From the NCBI GenBank assembly GCA_947624255.1, contig CANQJO010000003.1, forward strand, positions 121,057-185,056: DNA of 64,000 nucleotides, in the 5' to 3' direction. The first letter of the stretch is position 1. Every line of letters starts with the position of its first letter. Shown one piece after another: positions 27,337 to 37,249 of this stretch. The notes under the pieces were generated by a model that was given only the letters and a program-made list of their open reading frames with translations, searched no databases and was not told the DNA's origin. Position numbers and translations under genes: made by a program. This stretch comes from an uncultured Ruminococcus sp. GTDB lineage: Bacteria > Bacillota > Clostridia > Oscillospirales > Ruminococcaceae.

Positions 27337-27831
27337 TTACTTTATTACTCCGTTGCTTATGGACTGAACGAGTCCTCCGTTTTCGATGATCTTCTGGACA
27401 AACTCCGGGAAAGGCTCAACGGAAAATTCTTTTCCCGTGGTGAGATCTCTGATAATGCCGTTATCAAGATCGGCCTCAACAGTATCGCCCTCGCTGAGAG
27501 CCTCTGCTGCTTCGGGACATTCAACGATCGCAAGACCGATATTTATGGCATTGCGGTAGAATATCCTTGCAAAGCTCTTCGCTATGACGAGAGAGATACC
27601 GCTTGCCTTGATGGCAATGGGAGCGTGCTCTCTTGATGAACCGCAGCCGAAATTCTGGCCGGCAGCGATGATATCACCGGGCTTTACCCGGCTGACAAAT
27701 GTTTTGTCGAGATCCTCCATGCAGTGAGCGGCAAGCTCGCTGTGTTCACTGGTGTTGAGGTATCTTGCAGGGATAATAACGTCAGTGTCAACGTTATCGC
27801 CGTATTTTATCACATTGCCTGTATATTTCAT
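27337..27831 (-). CDS. leuD: 3-isopropylmalate dehydratase small subunit
   Basis: Small subunit of isopropylmalate isomerase. The swivel-domain hallmarks are [15 protein letters not shown] near the N-terminus and [14 protein letters not shown] near residue 62. I place the start at ATG 27831: GGAGG precedes it by ten bases, and it overlaps the leuC stop as ATGA. Length 164 aa matches the short archaeal/Firmicute-type subunit that pairs with a LeuC of about 420 aa. Confidence 0.96.
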   Translation of the reverse strand: MKYTGNVIKYGDNVDTDVIIPARYLNTSEHSELAAHCMEDLDKTFVSRVKPGDIIAAGQNFGCGSSREHAPIAIKASGISLVIAKSFARIFYRNAINIGLAIVECPEAAEALSEGDTVEADLDNGIIRDLTTGKEFSVEPFPEFVQKIIENGGLVQSISNGVIK

Positions 27832-29096
27832 TTTCCCATTACCTCCCACGGACTTGATATTTTTCCTGTTACCGCACTTGCCGCAGCGGTTGCCGGACTT
27901 GCAAGGTAGACCTCTGAGCCTGTGTGTCCCATGCGTCCTACGAAGTTTCTGTTAGTGGTCGTAACGGCACGTTCACCGTCTGCAAGGATACCCATATATC
28001 CGCCGAGACATGGTCCGCAGGTGGGTGTTGAAACTACCGCACCGCTTTCGATGAATATTTTCAGAAGTCCTTTCTCCATAGCGTCAAGGTATATCTGCTG
28101 TGTGGCAGGAATTATTATCACACGAACGCCGTCAGCACATTTTTTGCCTTTCATGATCTCAGCAGCGATCTCTAAGTCTTCGAGTCTGCCGTTGGTGCAT
28201 GAGCCGATCACCACCTGATCTATCGGGATCTCTCCGAATTCGCCGAATGTTTTTGCGTTTTCGGGAAGATGCGGGAACGAAACGGTCGGTTCGATCTCGG
28301 AGAGGTCGATATTGATGACCTGATCGTAAACGGCATCATCATCAGCCTTATAGATTACCGGTCCGGATCCGCCGTGTTCTCTGATATAATCAAGAGTGAT
28401 GTCGTCCACTTCAAAGATGCCGTTCTTAGCGCCTGCTTCGATAGCCATATTTGCGATACAGAGACGGTCGCTCATGGAAAGTGATGAGAGTCCCTCGCCC
28501 GTAAACTCCATAGAGCGGTAGAGTGCGCCGTCCACACCGATCATTCCGATGATATGGAGGATAACATCTTTTCCGGAGACATATTTTCTCAGACTTCCCG
28601 TGAGGTTGAATTTTATCGCACCGGGAACTTTGAACCATGCTTTTCCGACAGCCATGCCGCAAGCCATATCCGTAGAGCCTACACCGGTCGAGAAAGCTCC
28701 GAGTGCGCCGTAGGTGCAGGTGTGAGAATCAGCGCCGATAACGACATTTCCGGCGGTGACAAGACCTTTTTCCGGAAGAAGAGCGTGCTCGATGCCCATT
28801 TTTCCGACATCATAGAAGTGAGTGATATCCATATCGCCGCAGAAATCACGGCACATTTTGCACTGCTCGGCAGCCTTGATATCCTTATTCGGAGCGAAGT
28901 GATCCATGACCATTGTTATTTTATTTTTGTCGAAAACGCTGTCTTTGCCCAGCTTTGTGAATTCCTTTATAGCCACGGGAGAGGTGATATCGTTTCCCAA
29001 CACGAGATCGAGATCGGCAAGGATAAGCTGTCCGGCTGAGACCGACTCCTTTCCCGAATGAGCGGCAAGGATCTTCTGAGTCATTGTCATACCCAT
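27828..29096 (-). CDS. leuC: 3-isopropylmalate dehydratase large subunit
   Basis: The aconitase-family large subunit carries the [4Fe-4S] cluster. Cluster cysteines are in [13 protein letters not shown] and [13 protein letters not shown], and the substrate-region [15 protein letters not shown] and MDHFAPNKD motifs are present. At 422 aa it belongs to the shorter two-subunit type, consistent with its LeuD. The start is behind AAAGGAG, 14 bases after ilvD ends. Confidence 0.96.
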   Translation of the reverse strand: MGMTMTQKILAAHSGKESVSAGQLILADLDLVLGNDITSPVAIKEFTKLGKDSVFDKNKITMVMDHFAPNKDIKAAEQCKMCRDFCGDMDITHFYDVGKMGIEHALLPEKGLVTAGNVVIGADSHTCTYGALGAFSTGVGSTDMACGMAVGKAWFKVPGAIKFNLTGSLRKYVSGKDVILHIIGMIGVDGALYRSMEFTGEGLSSLSMSDRLCIANMAIEAGAKNGIFEVDDITLDYIREHGGSGPVIYKADDDAVYDQVINIDLSEIEPTVSFPHLPENAKTFGEFGEIPIDQVVIGSCTNGRLEDLEIAAEIMKGKKCADGVRVIIIPATQQIYLDAMEKGLLKIFIESGAVVSTPTCGPCLGGYMGILADGERAVTTTNRNFVGRMGHTGSEVYLASPATAAASAVTGKISSPWEVMGK

Positions 29097-29110
29097 TGTA
29101 AAAACTCCTT

Positions 29111-30775
29111 TTATTTTTTGTTGATTATAGCACCCTTATCAGCAGAAGAAACCATAGCGGCATAACGTTTGAGGTAGCCTGTGATATTCTCCTTTTTCTT
29201 TATGGGCATTGTCCGTCTGCGCTCCTCAAGCTCCTCATCGGAGACTTCGAGAGTTATGCTGTAGTTGGGAATGTCGATAGAGATGATATCGCCGTCCTTT
29301 ACGTAAGCGATCGTACCGCCGTTTGCGGCTTCGGGCGATACATGACCTATAGCTGCGCCTCTTGTTGCGCCGCTGAATCTGCCGTCCGTGATGAGTGCGA
29401 CAGACGAGCCGAGACCTGCGCCCTGAATAGCTGATGTGGGAGAGAGCATCTCTCTCATTCCGGGACCGCCGGCAGGACCTTCATAGCGGATAACAACAAC
29501 GTCTCCCTCTTTTATTCCGCCCTCGTAGATGACCTTTATAGCCTCCTCCTCGCTGTCGAATACTCTTGCGGGACCTTTATGAACGAGCATTTCGGGAGCA
29601 ACGGCGCTTCTCTTTACAACGCATCTGTCGGGAGCAAGATTTCCTCTCAGCACAGCGATACCGCCCGTTTCACTGTATGGATCGTCGATAGGACGTATTA
29701 TTGCGGTATCACGATTCACGCAGCCTGAGATATTCTCTCCCACGGTCTTGCCTGTGACAGTCATGCAGTCGGTGTTGATGAGATCCTTTTTGGCAAGCTC
29801 ATTGAGGACAGCATAAACGCCTCCGGCTTCATTAAGATCCTCCATGTAGGTGTTGCCCGCAGGAGCAAGATGGCAGAGATTCGGCGTTTTTGCGCTTATC
29901 TCGTTTGCGATGTCAAGGTTTATGTCAACGCCGCATTCATTGGCGATAGCCGGAAGATGCAGCATACTGTTAGTCGAGCAGCCGAGTGCCATATCAGCAG
30001 TGAGAGCATTATAGAATGCCTTTTCTGTCATGATGTCAAGGGGACGGATATTTTTTCTCCAAAGCTCCATGACCTGCATACCTGCCTCTTTTGCGAGTTT
30101 CAGTCTCTCGGAGTATACAGCCGGGATAGTGCCGTTTCCTCTGAGTCCCATGCCGAGCACCTCGGTAAGGCAGTTCATAGAGTTTGCAGTATACATTCCG
30201 GAGCAAGATCCGCAGGTAGGACAAGCATGATTTTCAAAATCCTCCACGTCTTCGGCAGACATTTTTCCGGCAGTATACGCTCCCACAGCCTCAAACATGG
30301 AGGAGAGGCTTGTTTTCTTTCCTTTTACGTGACCTGCAAGCATAGGGCCTCCGCTGACGAAAATAGTGGGGACGTTTATTCTTGCGGCAGCCATCAGCAG
30401 TCCGGGAACGTTCTTATCGCAGTTAGGTATCATCACAAGAGCATCGAAGTGGTGAGCAAGAGCCATGCACTCTGTAGAGTCGGCGATCAGGTCACGTGTA
30501 ACAAGAGAGTATCTCATTCCGGCGTGTCCCATGGCGATGCCGTCACAGACGGCTATAGCCGGGAATACTACGGGAGTACCGCCTGCCATAGCGACACCGA
30601 TCTTTACAGCCTCAACGATCTTGTCGATGTTCATATGTCCGGGGACGATCTCATTATACGAGGAAACGATACCCACCAAAGGGCGTTTCATTTCCTCTTT
30701 TGTCATTCCGAGCGCATTGAAAAGGGAGCGCTGTGATGCCTTTTCAACGCCCTCGCAGAAGTAATTTCCGCTCAT
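29111..30775 (-). CDS. ilvD: Dihydroxy-acid dehydratase
   Basis: It makes the 2-oxo acids that precede valine and isoleucine, using an iron-sulfur cluster. Signature segments are [37 protein letters not shown] cysteines around residues 180-200, and GRFSGATRG near the C-terminus. Length 554 aa is typical. It is separated from ilvC by 198 bases that contain a hairpin but no clear terminator. Confidence 0.97.
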   Translation of the reverse strand: MSGNYFCEGVEKASQRSLFNALGMTKEEMKRPLVGIVSSYNEIVPGHMNIDKIVEAVKIGVAMAGGTPVVFPAIAVCDGIAMGHAGMRYSLVTRDLIADSTECMALAHHFDALVMIPNCDKNVPGLLMAAARINVPTIFVSGGPMLAGHVKGKKTSLSSMFEAVGAYTAGKMSAEDVEDFENHACPTCGSCSGMYTANSMNCLTEVLGMGLRGNGTIPAVYSERLKLAKEAGMQVMELWRKNIRPLDIMTEKAFYNALTADMALGCSTNSMLHLPAIANECGVDINLDIANEISAKTPNLCHLAPAGNTYMEDLNEAGGVYAVLNELAKKDLINTDCMTVTGKTVGENISGCVNRDTAIIRPIDDPYSETGGIAVLRGNLAPDRCVVKRSAVAPEMLVHKGPARVFDSEEEAIKVIYEGGIKEGDVVVIRYEGPAGGPGMREMLSPTSAIQGAGLGSSVALITDGRFSGATRGAAIGHVSPEAANGGTIAYVKDGDIISIDIPNYSITLEVSDEELEERRRTMPIKKKENITGYLKRYAAMVSSADKGAIINKK

Positions 30776-30924
30776 TTTATATCACCTCAGTTTAATTTTT
30801 TCGGGAGTGTTTTCCGACATATAGAAAAATGGTGAGCCGGCAAAAAAACGACAGCCGTGATATGCTTTAAGTTCGGACGGAATTTTCTTATAAGATCCTG
30901 CATTATATTGATCTATACTGCTTT

Positions 30925-30955
30925 GGCGCAGAAAGCAAGGATTGCCGTCTGCGCC
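30925..30955. repeat. Inverted repeat between ilvC and ilvD
   Basis: Perfect 8-bp arms GGCGCAGA (30925-30932) and TCTGCGCC (30948-30955) flank a 15-base loop, 19 bases past the ilvC stop. There is no T tract on the minus strand, so it looks more like an mRNA-stabilising or processing hairpin than a terminator. Confidence 0.5.
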
Positions 30956-30973
30956 GCAGTTTTCCGATCTGCA

Positions 30974-32131
<1,158 letters not shown>

Positions 32132-32231
32132 TCAAATTGACCCGGCATATGTCGGTACGGCTTCGTCACTTTTCCTTGTAAAGGCACGGTCTGTCCGCAA
32201 ATTTTGCACGGTTCTCGGAATAAAATCAGTA

Positions 32232-32729
32232 TTATTTTGTTTTCAGGCAGTTATCTCCCCGCTCTATAGCAACGATCCCGGTGCGGCACATCTCCATGAT
32301 GCCGTAGGGTTTCAGCAGTTCGATGAATGCATCTATTTTAGAAGTTTCGCCCGTCAGCTCGCAGGTAAGTGACGTGGGAGAGTAATCCACTATCTTTGAA
32401 CGGAATATCTCCACAGCCGTCATAACGTCCTGACGTGACTCGGTCTTGTTGCGCACCTTGATGAGCAGCAGCTCACGGATAACGGTATCCTTGCGTTCAA
32501 GCACCTCGACCTCTTTTACATCGTAGAGTTTCTGGAGCTGGCGGAGTATTCGCTCCTTGATGTCGTCATCTCCGTGGAAAGATATTGTCATACGTGAAAA
32601 TTCGCCTGATTCGGTCTCGCCCACGGTGAGACTGTCGATGTTGAAACCACGCCGGGTGAACATTCCGGAAACACGTGAAAGCACTCCCGAAACATTTGAA
32701 ACGATAACGCCGATAACATACTGATCCAT
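32232..32729 (-). CDS. ilvN: Acetolactate synthase small (regulatory) subunit
   Basis: An ACT-domain regulatory subunit that gives valine feedback control to the catalytic subunit. The N-terminal ACT begins VIGVIVSNVSGVLSRVSGMFTRRG-like (residues about 5-28), followed by NIDSLTVG and the C-terminal half typical of IlvN/IlvH (LVDYSPTSL-type region, here IVDYSPTSLTCELTG). I place the start at ATG 32729 behind GAGGTGA, giving 165 aa, the usual size. It follows ilvB by ten bases. Confidence 0.95.
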   Translation of the reverse strand: MDQYVIGVIVSNVSGVLSRVSGMFTRRGFNIDSLTVGETESGEFSRMTISFHGDDDIKERILRQLQKLYDVKEVEVLERKDTVIRELLLIKVRNKTESRQDVMTAVEIFRSKIVDYSPTSLTCELTGETSKIDAFIELLKPYGIMEMCRTGIVAIERGDNCLKTK

Positions 32730-32739
32730 ACGTGTCACC

Positions 32740-34479
32740 TCACTTGATCTCGGTAATGATATTGTCGATAGAGCCTCCCGGCGGCAGCATGGGGAGAACG
32801 AATTCATCGCAGTCAATTATACAGTCGATAACGAAAGGCTTTTTCAGTGAGAACGCTTTCTCTGCCGCAGCCTCAAGCTCTCCGACGGTTGAGCATCTTG
32901 CGCCCTGAGCGCCGAAAGCCTCGGCGAGCTTCACAAAGTCGGTACTTCTGTTGAGCGTAGTGTTTGAGTAGTGTTTCTCGAAGAAGAGTGTCTGCCACTG
33001 GCGAACCATTCCCAGCACGCCGTTGTTCATTATGACGATGACTACGGGAGTGTTCCGGGAAACAGCAGTAGCAAGCTCATTCAGATTCATGCCGAAACTG
33101 CCGTCTCCGGTAAAGAGGATCGTCTGTTTTCCCACAGCAGCGGAAGCACCGATGGCTGCGCCGAGACCGTATCCCATAGTACCGAGACCGCCGCTTGTGA
33201 GGAAAGTTCTCGGCTTTTTCAGGGGATATCTCTGAGCTGTCCACATCTGGTGCTGACCAACATCGGTAACGACAACAGCATCTTCGTCAGCATGGCGGCT
33301 GATCGTATCAATGATCTCGTACGGAGTGAGCCTTTCCTGTGCGGGAGTTCCGGCGTTATCACAAGGAGCGGTGCAGCTTTCGCAGTTCTTCTCACGGTGA
33401 ATTGAATCCGCTCTTTCCCTGCGGAGTTTCTCCTCATCACGAAGCTGCTGTATTCTTGCTTCCCACTGCGGATTTTTTCTTTCATCGACCATTTCGATAA
33501 GTCTGTCGAGAGCATCGCAGATATCGCCGTTTATGCCGAGCTGAGCCGGAATATTCTTGTGTATCTCGGCGTTATCTATTTCTATATGTATGATCTTGAA
33601 ATTCTTTGCGAAACGCTGCTTGTTGCCGGTAGCCCGGTCGCTGAATCTTGCTCCGAGGGCGATAACGAGATCGGCCTCGTCCTCAGCCATTGAGGAGGCA
33701 TAATGACCGTGCATACCCTGCATTCCCAGAAATTTCGGGTGATCGTAGGGAACGGCTGAAAGTCCCATGAGAGAGCATCCCATAGGAGCGTCTATCTTCT
33801 CCGCAAAGGCGATAAGCTCTTTTGATGCTTTGCCTGAGATTATACCGCCTCCGAAGTAGATATACGGACGCTGACAGGCGTTTATCATTTCAGCCGCCCG
33901 GCGGAGCTTTTCCTCAGAGGCAAGTGTCAGGGGATACGGGATAGCCGGAGCAGCTTTGGGTTCAAATTCCGTGACAGCGGTCTGAACGTCCTTGGGAATA
34001 TCTACGAGGACAGGGCCGGGACGTCCCGATTTGGCGATGCGGAAAGCCGTTCTCAGCGTATCGGCAAGCTCTGTGATATCCTTGACGATGAAGTTATGCT
34101 TTGTGACGGGCATCGTGATGCTGACGATATCGACCTCCTGAAAGCTGTCACGTCCGATGAGACTGCACGGGACGTTTCCGGTGATCGCTACCAGCGGAAC
34201 GGAGTCAAGGTAAGCTGTGGCGATGCCGGTAACGAGATTCGTAGCTCCCGGACCTGATGTTGCGATAACAACGCCTGTTTTTCCCGTGGCACGAGCGTAG
34301 CCGTCAGCGGCATGGGCAGCGCCCTGTTCATGGGCAGTGAGAACGTGCTTTATCCTGTCGCTGTTGAGGTAAAGCTCGTCAAAGAGGTTGATGACCTGAC
34401 CGCCGGGATAGCCGAAAACGGTATCTGCTCCCTGTTCGATGAGAGTCTCGACCACAATTTTTGCACCTGATATCTTCAT
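32740..34479 (-). CDS. ilvB: Acetolactate synthase large (catalytic) subunit
   Basis: This thiamine-diphosphate enzyme makes acetolactate and 2-aceto-2-hydroxybutyrate, the first common step to valine, leucine and isoleucine. Visible motifs are the FGYPGGQVINLFDEL start, the catalytic glutamate region HEQGAAHAADGYARATG (residues about 50-66), and the ThDP/Mg motif GDGSFGMNLNEL (near residue 450). Length 579 aa is typical. A CESCTAPC cysteine cluster near residue 365 is an unusual insertion of unknown meaning. Expression is probably controlled by the leader-peptide attenuator just upstream. Confidence 0.97.
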   Translation of the reverse strand: MKISGAKIVVETLIEQGADTVFGYPGGQVINLFDELYLNSDRIKHVLTAHEQGAAHAADGYARATGKTGVVIATSGPGATNLVTGIATAYLDSVPLVAITGNVPCSLIGRDSFQEVDIVSITMPVTKHNFIVKDITELADTLRTAFRIAKSGRPGPVLVDIPKDVQTAVTEFEPKAAPAIPYPLTLASEEKLRRAAEMINACQRPYIYFGGGIISGKASKELIAFAEKIDAPMGCSLMGLSAVPYDHPKFLGMQGMHGHYASSMAEDEADLVIALGARFSDRATGNKQRFAKNFKIIHIEIDNAEIHKNIPAQLGINGDICDALDRLIEMVDERKNPQWEARIQQLRDEEKLRRERADSIHREKNCESCTAPCDNAGTPAQERLTPYEIIDTISRHADEDAVVVTDVGQHQMWTAQRYPLKKPRTFLTSGGLGTMGYGLGAAIGASAAVGKQTILFTGDGSFGMNLNELATAVSRNTPVVIVIMNNGVLGMVRQWQTLFFEKHYSNTTLNRSTDFVKLAEAFGAQGARCSTVGELEAAAEKAFSLKKPFVIDCIIDCDEFVLPMLPPGGSIDNIITEIK

Positions 34480-34506
34480 GATAAACTATCCTTTTCTGTA
34501 AAATTA

Positions 34507-34560
34507 TTTCTGTGGATCACGGCAGCACCGCACAAAGTCCGACAGCGGCTCTGTGCGCCG
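34507..34560 (-). other. Imperfect hairpin in the distal ilvB leader
   Basis: On the minus strand GGCAG..GGCGCACA near 34568-34548 can pair with TGTGCGGTGCTGCC near 34535-34518, giving a stable but imperfect stem-loop just upstream of the ilvB ribosome binding site. It lacks a T tract, and its role is uncertain. The span given is approximate. Confidence 0.4.
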
Positions 34561-34606
34561 TCTGCCGCCTGATATGGTCAATGCGGACAAATTTGCCGCT
34601 GACTAT

Positions 34607-34637
34607 ACAAAACGACCTCCGACGGCTGCCGGAGGTC
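34607..34637 (-). terminator. Attenuator hairpin of the ilvB operon
   Basis: On the minus strand GACCTCCG (34637-34630) pairs with CGGAGGTC (34621-34614) around an 8-base loop, followed by GTTTTG. The left arm and loop contain CGGCAGC (34631-34625). That is exactly complementary to GCTGCCG (34697-34691) in the last codons of the leader peptide, so an antiterminator can form instead. The T tract is short, so termination may be partial. Confidence 0.75.
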
Positions 34638-34677
34638 TGTAAGCGTCATTGCTCTGAAAAGGGATATAAGCAATTAC

Positions 34678-34770
34678 TCAAAAGTCCTTGCGGCAGCAGG
34701 AATCACAGCTCCGGATAATGACCTCGCTGTTGATAATGACTATGCCGTAAATTATAATGGCAGTTCTCAT
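34678..34770 (-). CDS. Isoleucine/valine-rich leader peptide (attenuation)
   Basis: A 30-codon open frame starts at ATG 34770, ten bases after AAGGAG, and ends at TGA 34680-34678. Residues 5-19 contain eight isoleucines and two valines (for example AIIIYGIVIIN and EVII), and there is no leucine. The end of the frame (Cys-Cys-Arg codons 25-27) carries GCTGCCG, complementary to the left side of the attenuator hairpin. A ribosome stalled at the isoleucine codons would leave this segment free to form the antiterminator. This matches ribosome-mediated attenuation as in enterobacterial ilv leaders. It is too short for standard gene calling. Confidence 0.85.
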   Translation of the reverse strand: MRTAIIIYGIVIINSEVIIRSCDSCCRKDF

Positions 34771-34815
34771 AGTATCCCGCTCCTTGAATAATGCTTATAA
34801 ATGTTCTTACCTTAT

Positions 34816-34844
34816 ATAATAGCACTTTGATCTCATAAAATCAA
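34816..34844 (-). promoter_or_regulatory. Promoter of the ilvB leader
   Basis: Minus-strand TTGATT (34844-34839), a 17-base spacer and TATTAT (34821-34816). Transcription would start near 34809, about 40 bases before the leader peptide, giving a leader of about 330 bases ahead of ilvB. Confidence 0.75.
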
Positions 34845-34926
34845 TACGGAATACGTTTTTACTGTAAAATTTGTAAGTTTTCCACAATTCGCAATGTTGA
34901 AAATGTTGAAATATTGTGCTGAGAGA

Positions 34927-36591
34927 TCATTTCGCCTGTGTTATGAGTTTGTTGACAGCGCTCACCAAAGCCTTGACCGAGGACATAATTATATCGTTGT
35001 CAGTGCCTGTTCCCCAGAAGCTGTTCTCTCCGGAGATTATCTCTACATAAGAGACCGCCTTTGAGCCCGAACCGACTTCGAGTGCGTGCTCTGTGTAGGT
35101 ATGGATCTCGTAATCCAGATCAAGATACGAGCGCACAGCATTGCTCACCGCATCGAGCCGTCCGTTTCCGGTGTCGGTAGCAGAGGCTTTTCTGCCGTTG
35201 TACTCTAAAGTTACGGTCGCCTGTATGCCGCCGGTCTGTACATAGTGAGCCTCGGTGACATTCAGAGGCGTGGTGATATCAACGTAATTTGTCTTGAAGA
35301 TCTCATAGACCTCGTCAGGGAGAAGCTCCTTGTGCTTGTGGTCTGAGACGCTCTTTACGAGATATCCGACGTTTTCACGCATTTTTTTCGGGAGATCATA
35401 TCCGAATCTCGTTTCGAGGATATAGCCGATGCCGCCTTTTCCGGACTGGCTGTTGATCCTGATAACGTCCGCCTCGTACTCACGTCCCACGTCATGGGGA
35501 TCGATCGGCAGATAGGGAACGTTCCAGTAGGGGGTGTTTTTCTCTTCACGCCACTTCATTCCCTTTGCGATAGCGTCCTGATGAGAGCCGCTGAATGCCG
35601 CAAAGACGAGCTTTCCGCTGTAGGGCTGACGTGCATTGACGGTCATACGTGTCAGACGGGTGTAGAGCTCCGTGATCGACGGGATATCGCTGAAATCAAG
35701 CTCCGGATCAACGCCTTGTGAGAACATATTCATTGCAAGAGTGATGATATCCACATTACCTGTGCGCTCACCGTTGCCGAAAAGCGTTCCCTCAACACGG
35801 TCAGCACCTGCAAGAAGTCCCATTTCCGTATCGGCTACGGCGCAGCCTCGGTCATTGTGGGGGTGCAGCGAGACTATGACATTTTCACGGTATTTGAGAT
35901 TCTCGCACATATATTCGATCTGATTTGCGTATACGTGCGGCATTGAGTGCTGAACTGTTACCGGGAGGTTGATGATGACCTTATCATTGGCAGACGGCTG
36001 CCAGATATCCAGTACGGCATTGCATATCTCCAAAGCAAATTCGGGCTCTGTGCCGGTGAAGCTTTCGGGAGAATATTCAAAGCGGAAATTTCCCTCGTAT
36101 TTTTCACGGTATTCCTTGCAGAGTTTAGCTCCCGAAACGGCGATCTCGATAATTTCTTCCTTGCTTTTGCGGAAGACCTGTTCACGCTGTGCAACGGAAG
36201 TGGAGTTGTAAAGGTGAACAATGGCGTTCTTGCAGCCTTTGAGAGCATCGAACGTTTTCTTGATGATGTGCTCTCTTGACTGTGTGAGCACCTGAATGGT
36301 GACATCATCGGGGATAAGATCCTGCTCGATGAGAGTGCGGCAGAAGTCGTACTCTGTCTCCGAAGCGGCAGGGAAGCCTATTTCGATCTCCTTGAATCCT
36401 ATTCTCACCAGCTCGGAGAAAAATTCGAGCTTTTCGCCGAGGCTCATGGGGATTATCAGTGCCTGATTGCCGTCTCTGAGGTCAACGCTGCACCAGATGG
36501 GAGCTTTGTCGATGTAGGATCTTTTTGCCCAATTCATGTCTGTTTTCGGTGCTTCAAAAAATTGTCTTGTGTACTTTTGATAGTTTTTCAT
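34927..36591 (-). CDS. leuA: 2-isopropylmalate synthase
   Basis: It condenses 2-oxoisovalerate with acetyl-CoA, committing carbon to leucine. The catalytic barrel starts with WCSVDLRDGNQALI (divalent-metal site), and HPHNDRGCAVADTE and GNGERTGNVDI are conserved. The C-terminal regulatory LeuA dimer domain follows (residues about 430-554, including TATDTGNGRLDAV-like ATDTGNGRLDAV). Length 554 aa indicates the long (class II, actinobacterial/fungal-like) form. I place the start at ATG 36591 behind AGGAGG. Upstream is a T-box leader with its own promoter. Confidence 0.95.
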   Translation of the reverse strand: MKNYQKYTRQFFEAPKTDMNWAKRSYIDKAPIWCSVDLRDGNQALIIPMSLGEKLEFFSELVRIGFKEIEIGFPAASETEYDFCRTLIEQDLIPDDVTIQVLTQSREHIIKKTFDALKGCKNAIVHLYNSTSVAQREQVFRKSKEEIIEIAVSGAKLCKEYREKYEGNFRFEYSPESFTGTEPEFALEICNAVLDIWQPSANDKVIINLPVTVQHSMPHVYANQIEYMCENLKYRENVIVSLHPHNDRGCAVADTEMGLLAGADRVEGTLFGNGERTGNVDIITLAMNMFSQGVDPELDFSDIPSITELYTRLTRMTVNARQPYSGKLVFAAFSGSHQDAIAKGMKWREEKNTPYWNVPYLPIDPHDVGREYEADVIRINSQSGKGGIGYILETRFGYDLPKKMRENVGYLVKSVSDHKHKELLPDEVYEIFKTNYVDITTPLNVTEAHYVQTGGIQATVTLEYNGRKASATDTGNGRLDAVSNAVRSYLDLDYEIHTYTEHALEVGSGSKAVSYVEIISGENSFWGTGTDNDIIMSSVKALVSAVNKLITQAK

Positions 36592-36605
36592 AATTACCTC
36601 CTGTA

Positions 36606-36677
36606 ATACCGATCTCATTCTGAAAGCCGTGCAGGATCTTCGCAAAGATCCTTGGGTTTTAGGGTGAGATCAGCATA
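36606..36677 (+). repeat. Dispersed palindromic repeat, copy R2 (complete)
   Basis: A 72-base element. The left arm ATACCGATCTCATTCTGAAA is inverted at the right end (TTTTAGGGTGAGATCAGCATA region), and the centre is GTGCAGGATCTTCGCAAAGATC, whose GATCTT/AAGATC forms an inner hairpin. It lies in the leader between the leuA T-box terminator and the leuA start. Confidence 0.75.
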
Positions 36678-36702
36678 AAATGTACGAGATCATTCCGACA
36701 AC

Positions 36703-36985
36703 AAAAAAGTCTCTTCCATGCAAATAACATGGAAGAGACGAAGTTGCGATGTACTCCGTGGTACCACTCTTCTTGCTGCAAAAATACAGCCGCTCATCTG
36801 CGTCGGATAACGCATATCCCTATAACGGGGGAAGCCGTTCAAACCTAATCACAGCAGCACGCTGCTTTCAGCCGACTGCTCAGGGAGGAGCTATACCGAC
36901 GCCTGCCTGCTGCCTTTCACCACACGGCAGCTCTCTGTCAGGTCGGACGAGGGCTTTATTTCCCTTCAGCGCATTTATAATCTGT
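36703..36985 (-). promoter_or_regulatory. T-box riboswitch of leuA
   Basis: On the minus strand the leader contains the T-box core (GAGTGGTACCACGG; GTGGTACCAC at 36767-36758). It is followed by a terminator with 12-bp arms GTCTCTTCCATG / CATGGAAGAGAC (36739-36728 with 36720-36709) and a run of T (36708-36703). A stem I-like region near the 5' end includes AGAGAGCTGCCG and TAGCTCCTCCCTGAGC. A CTC leucine specifier codon there fits the gene controlled, but that placement is inferred. Uncharged tRNA would stabilise the antiterminator and allow leuA transcription. Confidence 0.92.
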
Positions 36986-36991
36986 AAGGTA

Positions 36992-37020
36992 ATTATACAC
37001 CGAAAAATCGTATTTGTCAA
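36992..37020 (-). promoter_or_regulatory. Consensus promoter of the leuA T-box transcript
   Basis: Minus-strand TTGACA (37020-37015), a 17-base spacer and TATAAT (36997-36992): a perfect vegetative promoter immediately upstream of the T-box leader. Confidence 0.92.
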
Positions 37021-37183
37021 GGGTTTTTTAAAAAAATCCGAAATTTTTTTCGGAGAGTTTCTCACAGCCTTTTTATTTCTTGATTTTGACAGCAGAATAT
37101 ACAAAAACAGCAGATATTTTTATGTAGGATTTGTTCTGAATAACAAATATGTCTGCCGGAGTATATATTTTTTCTCCTGATTA

Positions 37184-37192
37184 TGCTATAAT
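37184..37192 (+). promoter_or_regulatory. Extended -10 promoter of the VanY-type gene
   Basis: TGCTATAAT is a perfect extended -10 element. No good -35 box is visible at the right distance, as is common for extended -10 promoters. It lies about 60 bases ahead of the gene start. Confidence 0.6.
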
Positions 37193-37249
37193 AAGTGTGA
37201 CGCAGTATGTATCAAAGGTCAGTATATGTTTATGAGAAAAGGTGATCAT

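Noticed and set aside
29870..30736. 288-aa plus-strand open frame opposite ilvD
   Set aside because: It mirrors the codon pattern of ilvD, has no ribosome binding site and a histidine/serine-rich composition typical of shadows.
34480..34815. T-box in the ilvB leader
   Set aside because: There is no GGTACC-type T-box core; the leader peptide and the complementary segments explain the region better.
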